Shown piece after piece: positions 34,384 through 43,219 of a stretch of 64,000 nucleotides of DNA (position 1 is the first letter of the stretch; each line of letters begins with the position of its first letter). The notes below the pieces were generated by a model. The model saw only the letters and a program-made list of their open reading frames with translations. It did not search any database and was not told where the DNA came from. The DNA lies in contig CAYXUL010000001.1 in NCBI GenBank assembly GCA_964468475.1, positions 151,032-215,031 of the forward strand, given 5' to 3'. A program made the translations under genes and the position numbers. This stretch comes from JBECKX01 sp964468475 (GTDB lineage Bacteria; Zixibacteria; MSB-5A5; CAIYYT01).

Positions 34384-35769
34384 TCAATCGAGAGATTTGC
34401 GCAGCGCATCCATCGCCGGTTTGGAAATCACGCTGCGGTACTTCCCCGCGCTGGTAGCCTCGATCTTGTCGACTACCTCGACCGCGATTTTGAATTCGCC
34501 CTTGAATTCCTCGAAGAAGGCTGTCTCGACAAGTTTACGATCCCTGTTTTCATTGTAATTCTGCGAGGGAACGATACGGACGATAATCTCATCGCCGGAA
34601 ACTTGTTCAAGCTGCACACGGTGATAGATCAAGAGGTTATTGCGGCGCAACACGGACGAAATGTAGGGCAGCTTCAAGCCGTTGCGGGTAAGAATGAGAT
34701 CCTTGCCACGACCGCCGAGGACTTCCATTGCCGGAAATGGGTACGGGCTGTCGTCTTGATACCCGAAGTAGCGTCCCAGGTCCTCAGTGTGATATCGAAT
34801 GAGCGGGAAGGCATAATTGTCGAGACTGGTTGAAATGATGTTTCCCTGTGAGGCAAGTGAATCGTTACCAGGGTCGTTAGCAGAATCGTCATCAAATTCG
34901 AGATAGCAGTAGTCGGAGAAAATCAGCAGGTTGCCGGCGTGGTCGCTTCCTGCTGCCGCAGTATTCTCGCGATTGCCATAGTAGTTGTAAAGAGTACCCC
35001 CGTAAAACTCCGTAATCAGCTTTCGATACTCAGGGTAAATCAACTCCCCTATTGAAAGGAAGATCGGAACCTGCAGGGGTTCCAGGTCAAGTTCCCTGCA
35101 GAGACTGGCAAGTATGGCGGCGCTCGCTGGCTGCGCCTGGATCATACGCGGACGGAAATCTCTAATCTGTTCATAGACCGTTCGCGCGAGGTCGCGGTTG
35201 ATTGCGTGCGGGTGAACGTAAATGCAGTTTTCATTCAGGTCGATCGGAAACTGATCGACTGGCTGATCCTTGTGAAACGCGGTCGTCAGCCTGGCGCGCC
35301 GCTGCCGAAAATCGTAGCCGATACTTCTTCGGTATCGCCAGACTATGGCATTGCGATGTGCTTCCAACTCTCGCGAGCGATACAGCAGCAGGCCGTCTCG
35401 GGTGGTGCCGCTGGTGATCGTGCTGATAGGGTCGAATTTATCGAACTCATCAGACTTCAGTTCTTCCCGATTCAAGTCCACGTCATCTTTGGCCAATACC
35501 GGAATCTGCTTGAAGTCGCTCCAGTGCTGAATATCGGCAGGACTGATCCCCTTCTCCCTAAACTTGCGCGTGTAATAGGGAACGTGTTGGTAGGCATAGT
35601 CGATTAACGCTTTCAAACGACTCCACTGGTAGTCCTCGATTTCTTCGCGAGAACGCGACAGGTTAGCCTCGTACCCAGAGAGTGCTTTTCGGAAGGTGCT
35701 GCCATATTTGAGCTGAAGTGGTACGGCGGTGTGGTATAGCTTTCGCAGATAGTGAAACGGGCTGCTCAT
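34384..35769 (-). CDS. PaaK/CapK-like adenylate-forming ligase
   Basis: The 461-residue product resembles phenylacetate-CoA ligase and CapK proteins. Marks are the early YAYQHVPYYTRKFREKGI helix, the AMP-binding loop ISTITSGTTRDGLLLY near residue 120, YNYYGNRENTAAAG, and the later HTEDLGRYF with GGRGKDLILT. These enzymes activate a carboxylate with ATP. The acid is not identifiable from sequence. The ATG at 35769 is preferred to the TTG just before it. It follows a GNAT gene with almost no gap, suggesting joint action in a small modification pathway. Confidence 0.8.
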   Translation of the reverse strand: MSSPFHYLRKLYHTAVPLQLKYGSTFRKALSGYEANLSRSREEIEDYQWSRLKALIDYAYQHVPYYTRKFREKGISPADIQHWSDFKQIPVLAKDDVDLNREELKSDEFDKFDPISTITSGTTRDGLLLYRSRELEAHRNAIVWRYRRSIGYDFRQRRARLTTAFHKDQPVDQFPIDLNENCIYVHPHAINRDLARTVYEQIRDFRPRMIQAQPASAAILASLCRELDLEPLQVPIFLSIGELIYPEYRKLITEFYGGTLYNYYGNRENTAAAGSDHAGNLLIFSDYCYLEFDDDSANDPGNDSLASQGNIISTSLDNYAFPLIRYHTEDLGRYFGYQDDSPYPFPAMEVLGGRGKDLILTRNGLKLPYISSVLRRNNLLIYHRVQLEQVSGDEIIVRIVPSQNYNENRDRKLVETAFFEEFKGEFKIAVEVVDKIEATSAGKYRSVISKPAMDALRKSLD

Positions 35770-35772
35770 CAA

Positions 35773-36636
35773 TCATCCCCCCGACGTGTCCGTCGAGTTA
35801 TCATCGGAATAAAAACACTTCTCTGGTTTGCTGTTAGCGTCGCCGGATACTTTTTTGGTTAACAGCATTTCTTCATACTCACAAATAACCTCGAACCCGA
35901 CGCGTGCATACGTTGCCCGCGCAGCTTCATTATCTCGACCTACGTTCAAACCGATCAGATCGATACCATCACGACGTAACTGGTGACACACATGAAGCGT
36001 CAGCCCTTTAGCCAACCCTCGACCTCTATACTCAGGCGCAGTCGCAATGTTCCCCAGCGCCGCAACGCGATACTTCCGCGAGACGACATGCACACCTGCC
36101 ACCGCGATTAGTGCGCGACCTTCACGGATTCCATAATAGTAACCCGCCGTCATCATCTGTGGCTCAAACCAGTGTTCGGGATAGACGTGGTCGTAGAAAT
36201 GCTGTAATTCGGTTGCGTCAGCAGCGCCCAGTTCAGTTGGTGGGGGCAAAGATGCCTCCTGGATCTCAACATGGTTTTGCAGAGTCATCTTAAGACAGCG
36301 ACTCCGCCTGCTGCAATCATATTCAGACACTAGAGATTCAATATGATCGTGCTGCAGATGGGCATAAACTCGATCCGGCAGGATGGAGCCCAGTTTGGAC
36401 AGCAAGTTCCGGGAAGCAGCCATATTCGTTCTATCGACAGAAATTAACGTCGGCAGGGACAAACCGGTAAAGTAAAGCGCGGTCGCCTCCAGTTTGCCGT
36501 TGCTTTCCCAGCCGAACCAGCGAGTGTTGGGCCAATAGAAATCGCCGAGATCACCCAGCTGGTAGACATTCAAGTCACGATCGCGCAGAAGATAATCAGC
36601 AATTCTTTCGCGATCCTGTAGCTCGAGTTCCGGCAC
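35773..36636 (-). CDS. GNAT-family N-acetyltransferase
   Basis: The 287-residue protein has a divergent N-terminal half (LNVYQLGDLGDFYWPNTRWF) and a canonical C-terminal GNAT core at about 155-265. The core contains LGNIATAPEYRGRGLAKGLT for acetyl-CoA binding and NVGRDNEAARATYARVGFEV for the last strands. Substrate unknown. The GTG start follows the isochorismatase stop by ten bases, and its stop lies three bases before the PaaK-like ATG, indicating one operon. Confidence 0.82.
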   Translation of the reverse strand: MPELELQDRERIADYLLRDRDLNVYQLGDLGDFYWPNTRWFGWESNGKLEATALYFTGLSLPTLISVDRTNMAASRNLLSKLGSILPDRVYAHLQHDHIESLVSEYDCSRRSRCLKMTLQNHVEIQEASLPPPTELGAADATELQHFYDHVYPEHWFEPQMMTAGYYYGIREGRALIAVAGVHVVSRKYRVAALGNIATAPEYRGRGLAKGLTLHVCHQLRRDGIDLIGLNVGRDNEAARATYARVGFEVICEYEEMLLTKKVSGDANSKPEKCFYSDDNSTDTSGG

Positions 36637-36646
36637 GGCTGTCAGC

Positions 36647-37189
36647 CTACTTCACGATATTAAGGACTGCTTTGAACTGCTCACCCCTGGCCACGCGCAG
36701 TAATTCGAAAAGGCACATCTCGGTGGACACTACACCTGCACCTTTTGCCCTCATCCGTTCCAGGCCCAGTTGCTTGTTCTGTGCCGTTCGTGATGAGACG
36801 GCGTCATAAACAACCTCGACCTGGTAGTCTTGTTCCAGCAGTTGCGAAGCCGTCTGATAAATGCAAACGTGAGTTTCGATTCCGGTAAGTAGCAATTGTC
36901 GCCGGTTCAACTGCTTCAGTGCGTCCACAAAATTGTCGTCGTCACAGCAGCTGAAAGTGTCCTTGACGAGCGGCCGCAGATCGGGCATTAACTGCGCAAT
37001 ATCCGGATCAGTGGGCCCGAGCCCTTGCGGGTATTGTTCGGTCCAGAGGATCGGGAGACCGAGGATTTTCGCACCCTTTATCATGCGTTTCAGGTTGGCA
37101 AACAGCTCTTCCCTGTTGTACATAAGTTGCGCGAGCTTTCCCTGCACATCGATCACTACCAGGGCGGTATTTTCCTTCTTCAGTTGCAT
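36647..37189 (-). CDS. Isochorismatase-family cysteine hydrolase
   Basis: The 180-residue enzyme has the family triad: Asp in ALVVIDVQGKLA near residue 14, a Lys in the middle (PLVKDTFSCCDDDNF), and the nucleophile Cys in LLTGIETHVCIYQTA near 128. Relatives hydrolyse amides such as nicotinamide or N-carbamoyl compounds. This one is closest in look to the YcaC-like group, whose substrates are mostly unknown. GGAG precedes the ATG. First gene of the operon with GNAT and PaaK-like genes. Confidence 0.85.
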   Translation of the reverse strand: MQLKKENTALVVIDVQGKLAQLMYNREELFANLKRMIKGAKILGLPILWTEQYPQGLGPTDPDIAQLMPDLRPLVKDTFSCCDDDNFVDALKQLNRRQLLLTGIETHVCIYQTASQLLEQDYQVEVVYDAVSSRTAQNKQLGLERMRAKGAGVVSTEMCLFELLRVARGEQFKAVLNIVK

Positions 37190-37228
37190 ATGGCTACTCC
37201 CGGTTTACTTAAGCAGATTCATCCAGGT

Positions 37229-37256
37229 AATTTAGCTAAGTGAGAAGCAGACGCAA
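37229..37256 (-). promoter_or_regulatory. Possible promoter of the isochorismatase operon
   Basis: On the minus strand TTGCGT (37256-37251) and TAAATT (37234-37229) are 16 bases apart, about 40 bases ahead of the gene. The match is moderate. Confidence 0.4.
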
Positions 37257-37346
37257 GCTGTAGCTTCAGCCCCCTCCGCAATGCATACTCACCAACTTTG
37301 AGCTTAAATTCCTCGTTAAGATGTATCCATTAACTCCTTTTTGGAA

Positions 37347-37374
37347 TTGACTTTATCAAAACAGATCGTATACT
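37347..37374 (+). promoter_or_regulatory. Promoter of the fibre gene cluster
   Basis: TTGACT (37347-37352) and TATACT (37369-37374) are 16 bases apart. The predicted start at about 37381 leaves a leader of about 185 bases before the first fibre gene. Confidence 0.72.
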
Positions 37375-37385
37375 GGAACAGGCTG

Positions 37386-37416
37386 ATTTCTGATACCCGC
37401 AAGGGTCATCAGAAAT
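37386..37416 (+). promoter_or_regulatory. Stable GNRA-capped hairpin at the 5' end of the fibre mRNA
   Basis: ATTTCTGAT pairs perfectly with ATCAGAAAT, and inside it ACCC pairs with GGGT around a GCAA tetraloop, with one bulged C. That makes 13 pairs starting about five bases from the predicted mRNA end. No T-tract follows, so a stabilising or regulatory role is more likely than termination. Confidence 0.55.
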
Positions 37417-37565
37417 TGCCTGCATCACCAACGATATTACCTAAAGCTAGCGTGAGACCTTCTCGTTGCTCAGTACACCTATATCGCAACAACAGCAATA
37501 CAGTACGTGTTTTGAAATGTCGAGATAACTGACGAATAATTCCCATGCGAAGGAGACTACAACAA

Positions 37566-39290
37566 ATGCGACAGCTCAGAGAAACCGACAGAAACTCGCT
37601 TGCCATAACGATTGCTTTCGTTTTTTGCTTATCGCTCGCACTCAATGCAGCCGTGCCGCCCCTGCTAAGTTACCAGGGACGACTTCAGGACAGTGGCGGC
37701 AATCCACTGGACGGCACATATGGGATGACATTTACAATCTACGATGCACCGACCGGTGGCAGTATTCTCTGGAGCGAAAGCCAGATCGATGTAGCCGTAT
37801 CAGGCGGCTTGTTCGCTACGCAATTGGGAAAAGTTAACCCGCTGCCTGCTTCAGTCTTTGAGACCGAAGATGTTTATCTCGGGATCACAGTTGGAGCCGA
37901 TCCGGAAATGAGCCCGCGCCAGCGGATCGTAACCAGCGCGTACTCGGATCGCGTGCAGACTGTCGACGGTGCCGAAGGTGGCAGGATTGACGGAAACCTG
38001 CGGCTCACTTATCCGGCGGCGCCGACCGGACCGCCCCTGACAGCCCTGCATCTTGAAACGGAAGATATTGGTTTGACTTCGGGTGCCCTGGAGCAGGATC
38101 GCGTTGTCGTTGAGGCTGCCGACGCTGTGTTAGGGCTCTATAGCAACAATACAGGTGTAACCGGGTCGGGGCTGGCGTTCGGTGAAATCGATGGTGGTAA
38201 GTTTTCGGACAAGTGGGGCATCATTCGTGAAACCTCCGGCTCCGGTAGTGCTCTGGTACTTACTTATGGTAGCAAAGCAAGCATTTCCGCAAATTCTGCG
38301 GCTCTCTGGATAAATTCCAATCGGGAGGTCGGCGTTGGTACCACAGCTCCGGATGCAACCCTGAATATTCAAGGCGGGAGATGGAATTTAGATTCGGGTG
38401 AGGGCGATTTCAAAGTTGGCAATGATACCTACCGCTTCAAAATCGGTGTTGCCACCGGTGGCGGCGGCGCCGGGATCACCAGGATGCGATCGCAGGGTGG
38501 AGCGAATGCGCTCGTGCTGGGAGCAGATTCAAGTGACGTGCTCACGGTAAGAAGTAATGGGGTTGCCGTCAACAGCCTTGATCCCACGAACCCCCTGACA
38601 GTCTATGGCTTCGGTACCTCTTCCGGAGCATTCAGCGGTGAAGCCAACGTTGTCACCCGATTCCGTAACAGCGCTCCGGGGGAGTATACGGTCGTTTCAC
38701 TTGATGCACCGTCGGATCAGGCTTCAAGACTCGTATTTTCCAGTAACAATGTCGGTAAAGCTGGATTAACTTACTACAATTTCATCGACAGATTCCTGAT
38801 TGGTTTCGACGGATGGTACGAGATTCGCATCGATGAATCCAACCACAATGTCGGCATTGGCCGCAATCCAGACGCCAGCTATCAGCTCGCTGTCGCGGGA
38901 GATATGCGAGCGACCGATATCTGCTACAGCGGCACAATCGGCGCCTGCTCCGACCGTCGTTTCAAGAAGAACATCACTCCCCTTACCGGATCGTTGGATA
39001 AGGTCATGAGCCTCCGTCCGGTCAATTACGAGTGGCGGCGCGAGGAATTTCCTGATCGCGGCTTCGGCGAAGGCAATAAGATCGGGCTCATCGCTCAGGA
39101 AGTCGAAGATATCGTCCCCGAAGTCGTCAAGAAGCAAGGTGACGGCTACTATTCGGTGGACTATGGACGGCTAACTCCTATATTGATTGGAGCTGTTCAG
39201 GAACAGCAAGCGACAATCAAAGAATTGAAGTCTCAGCTTGCTCAGGCGCTTAAACGTCTCGACGACGTTGAGAGTAAGCTCAGACAATAA
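37566..39290 (+). CDS. Surface fibre protein with S74-type intramolecular chaperone
   Basis: A signal segment (about 11-29) is followed by an N-terminal module shared with the next two genes (LLSYQGRLQDSGGNPLDGTY to RVQTVDGAEGG). A beta-rich shaft follows, then an endosialidase-type chaperone domain near 465 (CSDRRFKKNITPL, GLIAQEVEDIVPEVV) and a terminal coiled coil. S74 domains help phage and surface fibres trimerise and often cleave themselves off at the Ser of the SDRR motif. AAGGAG sits ten bases before ATG 37566, so this start is chosen over the ATG at 37545. Length 574. Confidence 0.82.
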   Translation: MRQLRETDRNSLAITIAFVFCLSLALNAAVPPLLSYQGRLQDSGGNPLDGTYGMTFTIYDAPTGGSILWSESQIDVAVSGGLFATQLGKVNPLPASVFETEDVYLGITVGADPEMSPRQRIVTSAYSDRVQTVDGAEGGRIDGNLRLTYPAAPTGPPLTALHLETEDIGLTSGALEQDRVVVEAADAVLGLYSNNTGVTGSGLAFGEIDGGKFSDKWGIIRETSGSGSALVLTYGSKASISANSAALWINSNREVGVGTTAPDATLNIQGGRWNLDSGEGDFKVGNDTYRFKIGVATGGGGAGITRMRSQGGANALVLGADSSDVLTVRSNGVAVNSLDPTNPLTVYGFGTSSGAFSGEANVVTRFRNSAPGEYTVVSLDAPSDQASRLVFSSNNVGKAGLTYYNFIDRFLIGFDGWYEIRIDESNHNVGIGRNPDASYQLAVAGDMRATDICYSGTIGACSDRRFKKNITPLTGSLDKVMSLRPVNYEWRREEFPDRGFGEGNKIGLIAQEVEDIVPEVVKKQGDGYYSVDYGRLTPILIGAVQEQQATIKELKSQLAQALKRLDDVESKLRQ

Positions 39291-39309
39291 GAAAGGTGGA
39301 TATCGTCCA

Positions 39310-40716
39310 ATGCAATTCTTAAGAAACAAGCCTTACTTTGCCCTGCTATCCATTCTGTTCGTTGCAACGACTTTCAGCAGCGTCATAGCTTCAACCCCGA
39401 GTGCGATGAACTACCAGGGATACCTCACTGATTCGGGTGGCAAGCCGATCGACGGCAATTTTAACCTTACTTTTAGCATCTATTCCGAGGAAAACGGCGG
39501 CACTCTGTTCTGGCAGGAGACACAAAACGTTGATGTCAGTGATGGATTGTTTGCAGTCATCCTTGGAGACAACACGCCTTTGACAAGTGCTGTCTTCACC
39601 ACCGAAAAGGTATACCTCGGCATAGCAGTCGACTCCGATCCGGAGATGTCACCTCGCCAGCGGATCACGACGGCAGCTTTCTCGCATCGCGTGACTACCA
39701 TCGACGGTGCTCAGGGTGGCTCGGTTTCAGGGGATGTTGAGGTCCTCGGCAATTTCACCAACGGCAACTATGCATTTCTCAATCAGCTCCGTTTGGGAAG
39801 TCCTTCCCTCTCTGGGAAACTTGACCTGTTTCAGGATGGTTCCAGCAATCCGATTGCTGAACTTCAACCGCACCCAACAGCAGGTGGCGGCGAGTTCAGG
39901 ATCTATGATCCATCCCACGGCCAGTCCGTTTACGCTTCACATGATGTCAGCGCCGGCGGCGGCGGTTTTCTCAGCGTCTACCGTAACGCGGCTTCGACCG
40001 TTGGTTTTGTAGTCGATGGTAACTACAATGGTACCACCTCGCCCAGGGTTATTATTCAGGATGCCAACAGGGCGATGATCTTCGATACTGGCGTTGATGG
40101 CGACTCGGCGGTTATGCTCCCGTACGGGACAATCAATTCAATTGAAACTGCAAATGAGGCCGGTGTGTCGGAGGCGGCGGAATACATCGATCTCACGCTG
40201 GATGACACGTTTTCGACCCCTCAGACTCTGATATCTCAGTCTATAGACTGTCCCCGATCTGGCTACGTGTTGGCGTTAGGATCCGCGAGCGTTTACTTTC
40301 ACAATAGTAGTGGCATCTGGGCAGACGTTGATTTTGGCTTGAGCACAAATTCGAGCATACTGCAGACATACAAATACACTTACAGGCACCATTCACCGAT
40401 TGCTACCGGCGAGGAGCAGATACCGATTACGATTCACCGAGTCTTTCAGGTGAGTGAAGGACAAAAAGTGATCAATTTCCTGGCAAAGACCCAGGGCCTC
40501 ATAGATGTGACAATCCTGAATGCACAGATAAGCCTGATTTATCTCCCTACCTGGTATGGTCCACGCACACCCGGGGCGCAAGACTCTCAGCAGGATATCG
40601 ATCAGCTGGTAGACGAACGTGTGAAGGAAGAAACCGCGCGACTGGAAAAGCAATTCGAACGGCGTTTGCGAGAAGTTGAGACGGCAATCCAGGAGCAGCA
40701 GGGAGCGACAGACTAA
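39310..40716 (+). CDS. Surface fibre protein with coiled-coil C-terminus
   Basis: The 468-residue protein begins with a signal peptide (1-27) and the shared module (AMNYQGYLTDSGGKPIDGNF, then SDPEMSPRQRITTAAFSHRV). The middle part ends in a possible jelly-roll-like head (about 290-410, closing ISLIYLPTWYG). A charged coiled coil, DQLVDERVKEETARLEKQF, ends the chain. No S74 chaperone motif was found, unlike its neighbours. GAAAGGTGGA precedes ATG 39310, and a longer frame overlapping the previous gene is rejected. Confidence 0.78.
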   Translation: MQFLRNKPYFALLSILFVATTFSSVIASTPSAMNYQGYLTDSGGKPIDGNFNLTFSIYSEENGGTLFWQETQNVDVSDGLFAVILGDNTPLTSAVFTTEKVYLGIAVDSDPEMSPRQRITTAAFSHRVTTIDGAQGGSVSGDVEVLGNFTNGNYAFLNQLRLGSPSLSGKLDLFQDGSSNPIAELQPHPTAGGGEFRIYDPSHGQSVYASHDVSAGGGGFLSVYRNAASTVGFVVDGNYNGTTSPRVIIQDANRAMIFDTGVDGDSAVMLPYGTINSIETANEAGVSEAAEYIDLTLDDTFSTPQTLISQSIDCPRSGYVLALGSASVYFHNSSGIWADVDFGLSTNSSILQTYKYTYRHHSPIATGEEQIPITIHRVFQVSEGQKVINFLAKTQGLIDVTILNAQISLIYLPTWYGPRTPGAQDSQQDIDQLVDERVKEETARLEKQFERRLREVETAIQEQQGATD

Positions 40717-40810
40717 GATACACTTCCCGGACACAGGCGCGATCGTAAGATGGTTGACAAAAATATAACTATAATATGGACTAATAGAATCTATTTGGAG
40801 GGCTATAAGA

Positions 40811-42370
40811 ATGTATTTGGTAAAACAAAATCAAAGGTGCATTTCCGGCTTTGCGCTGCTGGCGCTAACCCTGTTTTCTTTTCCCGTTTTTGCCACCCCA
40901 CAGGGAATTAGTTATCAGGGGCGGCTCACTGACTCGGGTGGCAGCCCGCTCACAGGCACATACAATCTGAACTTTGGTATATACACTACCCCGAGCGGGG
41001 GGGCTCCGCAGTGGAGTGAGGACCACGTCAGCGTAAATGTTGATGGCGGCATATTCACGGTGATCCTGGGTACAATGACCCCTTTTCCGGCAGGTCTTTT
41101 TCAAGACGGCGATTTGTTCCTGGGGATCAGCATTGACGGTGGCGCGGAAGCAAACCCGCGGCAACAGCTTCTCTCAGTTCCTTTCGCTCAAACCGTCGAA
41201 ACGATTGACGGCAGTTCCGGAGGAACGATTCAGGGTCAGGTTTCGATCCCTGATGGTCTGATTGTGGGAATTGGTGACATGGTGGGCGACAGCGCCGGCG
41301 TGGCAATCGGGCACTCAAATAGTGCCAGCGGGGTGTATTCATCGGTAGCGGGCGGGGAAGAAAATGAGGCGACCGGGCGTAACTCGTTCGTTGGCAGTGG
41401 AATTCAAAATTCGGCAAGCGGCGTAAACTCAGCCCTGTTGGGTGGCAATCAAAACAGAACTTCCGGTGAGCTTTCGTTTATCGGTGGGGGTTCCCATGTA
41501 CAGGCGGACGGCCTGGAATCAGTGATTGCAGGTGGATTCTATAATGGAGCGCAAGGTGAACAAGCGGCAGTCCTCGGGGGTTCCTTTAACCATGCTGATG
41601 GGGTGGTGTCAGCAATTGGAGGGGGAAGTACCAATCAGATAAGTGCTGACTACTCCGTGATTTCAGGCGGAATCTTCAATGAATGCCGTGATCAATACGG
41701 CGCGGTCGTGGGAGGTGGAGAGAACATCAATTATGGGTCCTACAGCACCATCCTCGGCGGCTTCGGTTGTCAAATACGAGATACAACCTCAATCCAGTCA
41801 AGCTACTCGATGGCATTCGGGCACAACGTTGTACTTGCAGGTGTCACCGATGTCGTAGGACTTTTTGATGGTGAAAACTCAGGCCTGTTGGCCATCAATC
41901 ACGATACCGATGACGGTCCGATTTCCTACCCGATAGAGGTCGGCACCAACTCCGCCAACGGCAACGGCGCTCACCTGACCGCAGGCGGCGTCTGGACAAA
42001 CGCTTCCAGCAAGGAGTTTAAGGAAAACTACACTCCCCTCGACCGGCAGGAGTTGTTTGAGAAGATCAAGTCTCTGAATATCGAGGGTTGGAATTACCGC
42101 AGTAGTGAAGAATACCATATCGGCCCTTACGCCGAAGAGTTCGTGAAGGCCTTCGACGTGGGCACGATCGACGAACAGACCGGAGAGCGAGTTAACACCT
42201 ACCTCGCCGCCGGTGATGTAGCGGGCGTCGCATTGGCTGGAGTCAAAGGCCTGCTGGCCGAAAACGCTCGCCTGAAGGAGCAGCTGGCGCTAAACAGAAG
42301 CCAGACTGAAGATCTCCGGAAACGAGTAAAAAAGCTGGAGCAAGCTCTTGAAATACTTGCGAAAAATTAA
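40811..42370 (+). CDS. YadA-like fibre protein with S74-like chaperone
   Basis: After a signal peptide (1-28) and the shared module (GISYQGRLTDSGGSPLTGTY), residues about 165-335 form a run of roughly 14-residue repeats (SASGVYSSVAGGEENEATGR, TSGELSFIGGGSHVQADG). This is the pattern of trimeric autotransporter heads such as YadA. A short S74-like chaperone (SSKEFKENYTPLDRQELFEK) and a coiled coil end the 519-residue chain. No YadA membrane anchor is present. GGAGG precedes the ATG, and an AT-rich stretch with TTGACA upstream may hold its own promoter. Confidence 0.8.
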   Translation: MYLVKQNQRCISGFALLALTLFSFPVFATPQGISYQGRLTDSGGSPLTGTYNLNFGIYTTPSGGAPQWSEDHVSVNVDGGIFTVILGTMTPFPAGLFQDGDLFLGISIDGGAEANPRQQLLSVPFAQTVETIDGSSGGTIQGQVSIPDGLIVGIGDMVGDSAGVAIGHSNSASGVYSSVAGGEENEATGRNSFVGSGIQNSASGVNSALLGGNQNRTSGELSFIGGGSHVQADGLESVIAGGFYNGAQGEQAAVLGGSFNHADGVVSAIGGGSTNQISADYSVISGGIFNECRDQYGAVVGGGENINYGSYSTILGGFGCQIRDTTSIQSSYSMAFGHNVVLAGVTDVVGLFDGENSGLLAINHDTDDGPISYPIEVGTNSANGNGAHLTAGGVWTNASSKEFKENYTPLDRQELFEKIKSLNIEGWNYRSSEEYHIGPYAEEFVKAFDVGTIDEQTGERVNTYLAAGDVAGVALAGVKGLLAENARLKEQLALNRSQTEDLRKRVKKLEQALEILAKN

Positions 42371-42410
42371 GCGTGAACTATATTTACCTATAATCAAGGA
42401 GATCCCACAC

Positions 42411-43058
42411 ATGAAAGTTACTCGCCTGCCTCTCATAGCGGCGTTTTCCTTTTCCGTTCTCTTGATCCTGTCTGCTTCGGTAACTGCTGCGAAGAAGGAC
42501 AAACTCGCGGCTAAGGAAAAGAAGGCGACGACTACTCAAGCAGAAGCTCACAAGAGTTCGTCGTCCGTCAAAGCTGCACCTCGTACTTCGGCAACTAATA
42601 CCGGCGCTACCAATTTGCCCGGAACCCCGACCGGGCCCATAGATGGCAGCAATCTGCTGCCAAGCTCACCTCAGACCGGCGAGCAAATCAACTGGGATGT
42701 CATCTCCTCGGGGGGCGGCCCGATGACTTCGACTAATTTCATGCTGGACGGGACAATTGGTCAGACGGTAGCAGGTCCTTCCAGTTCAACGAACTTCGTG
42801 CTCAACAGCGGCTACTGGCAGAATTTTGGTACCGGCCCGAGTTACGTCTGCGGAGACGCGGACGGTGACGGCCAGGTTATCATTTCAGACGCGGTATATT
42901 TAATAAACTACATCTTCGCCGGCGGCCCGGCCCCCGATCCGCTCGTCAGCGGCGATGTCGATTGTGACGGCGTGCCAATCATTTCTGACGCCGTTTATAT
43001 CGTCAACTACATCTTTGCCGGCGGCCCGGCGCCGTGCGCAGCGTGCCCGCAGACGTAA
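42411..43058 (+). CDS. Small secreted dockerin protein
   Basis: The 215-residue protein has a signal peptide (1-26, ending VTAA) and a Lys/Ala-rich low-complexity linker (26-75). A short repeated module follows (TSTNFMLDGTIGQTVAGPSS and STNFVLNSGYWQNF). Two dockerin repeats close it: DADGDGQVIISDAVYLINYI and DVDCDGVPIISDAVYIVNYI. It has no enzyme domain, so it may be a structural partner of the fibres upstream. GGAG lies nine bases before ATG 42411. It follows the third fibre gene by 40 bases. Confidence 0.82.
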   Translation: MKVTRLPLIAAFSFSVLLILSASVTAAKKDKLAAKEKKATTTQAEAHKSSSSVKAAPRTSATNTGATNLPGTPTGPIDGSNLLPSSPQTGEQINWDVISSGGGPMTSTNFMLDGTIGQTVAGPSSSTNFVLNSGYWQNFGTGPSYVCGDADGDGQVIISDAVYLINYIFAGGPAPDPLVSGDVDCDGVPIISDAVYIVNYIFAGGPAPCAACPQT

Positions 43059-43141
43059 CGCCAGGCAACGGAATTTTCAGCTGGACGACTCGGAGTCGAC
43101 TAAGCAGGCATCCGGCGATCGGACCGAAAAAAGTCAAAATC

Positions 43142-43174
43142 AACCGACAGCCTCTTGACAAAAGGCTGTCGGTT
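43142..43174. promoter_or_regulatory. 12-base perfect inverted repeat carrying the rplM -35 box in its loop
   Basis: AACCGACAGCCT and AGGCTGTCGGTT pair completely around a 9-base loop that contains TTGACA. It could be the terminator of the dockerin gene or an operator on the ribosomal promoter. A T-rich run follows only on the minus strand. Confidence 0.6.
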
Positions 43175-43182
43175 CGTATTAT
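43155..43182 (+). promoter_or_regulatory. Promoter of the rplM-rpsI operon
   Basis: TTGACA (43155-43160) and TATTAT (43177-43182) are 16 bases apart, about 30 bases ahead of rplM. Confidence 0.75.
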
Positions 43183-43219
43183 ACGGGTCTTGTATTTTCG
43201 ATTTGCGTAGGAGAACTGT

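Noticed and set aside
41300..41830. DNA-level repeat array or CRISPR-like structure
   Set aside because: The periodicity comes from 14-residue YadA-type protein repeats in an open reading frame. DNA repeats are imperfect and there are no spacers.
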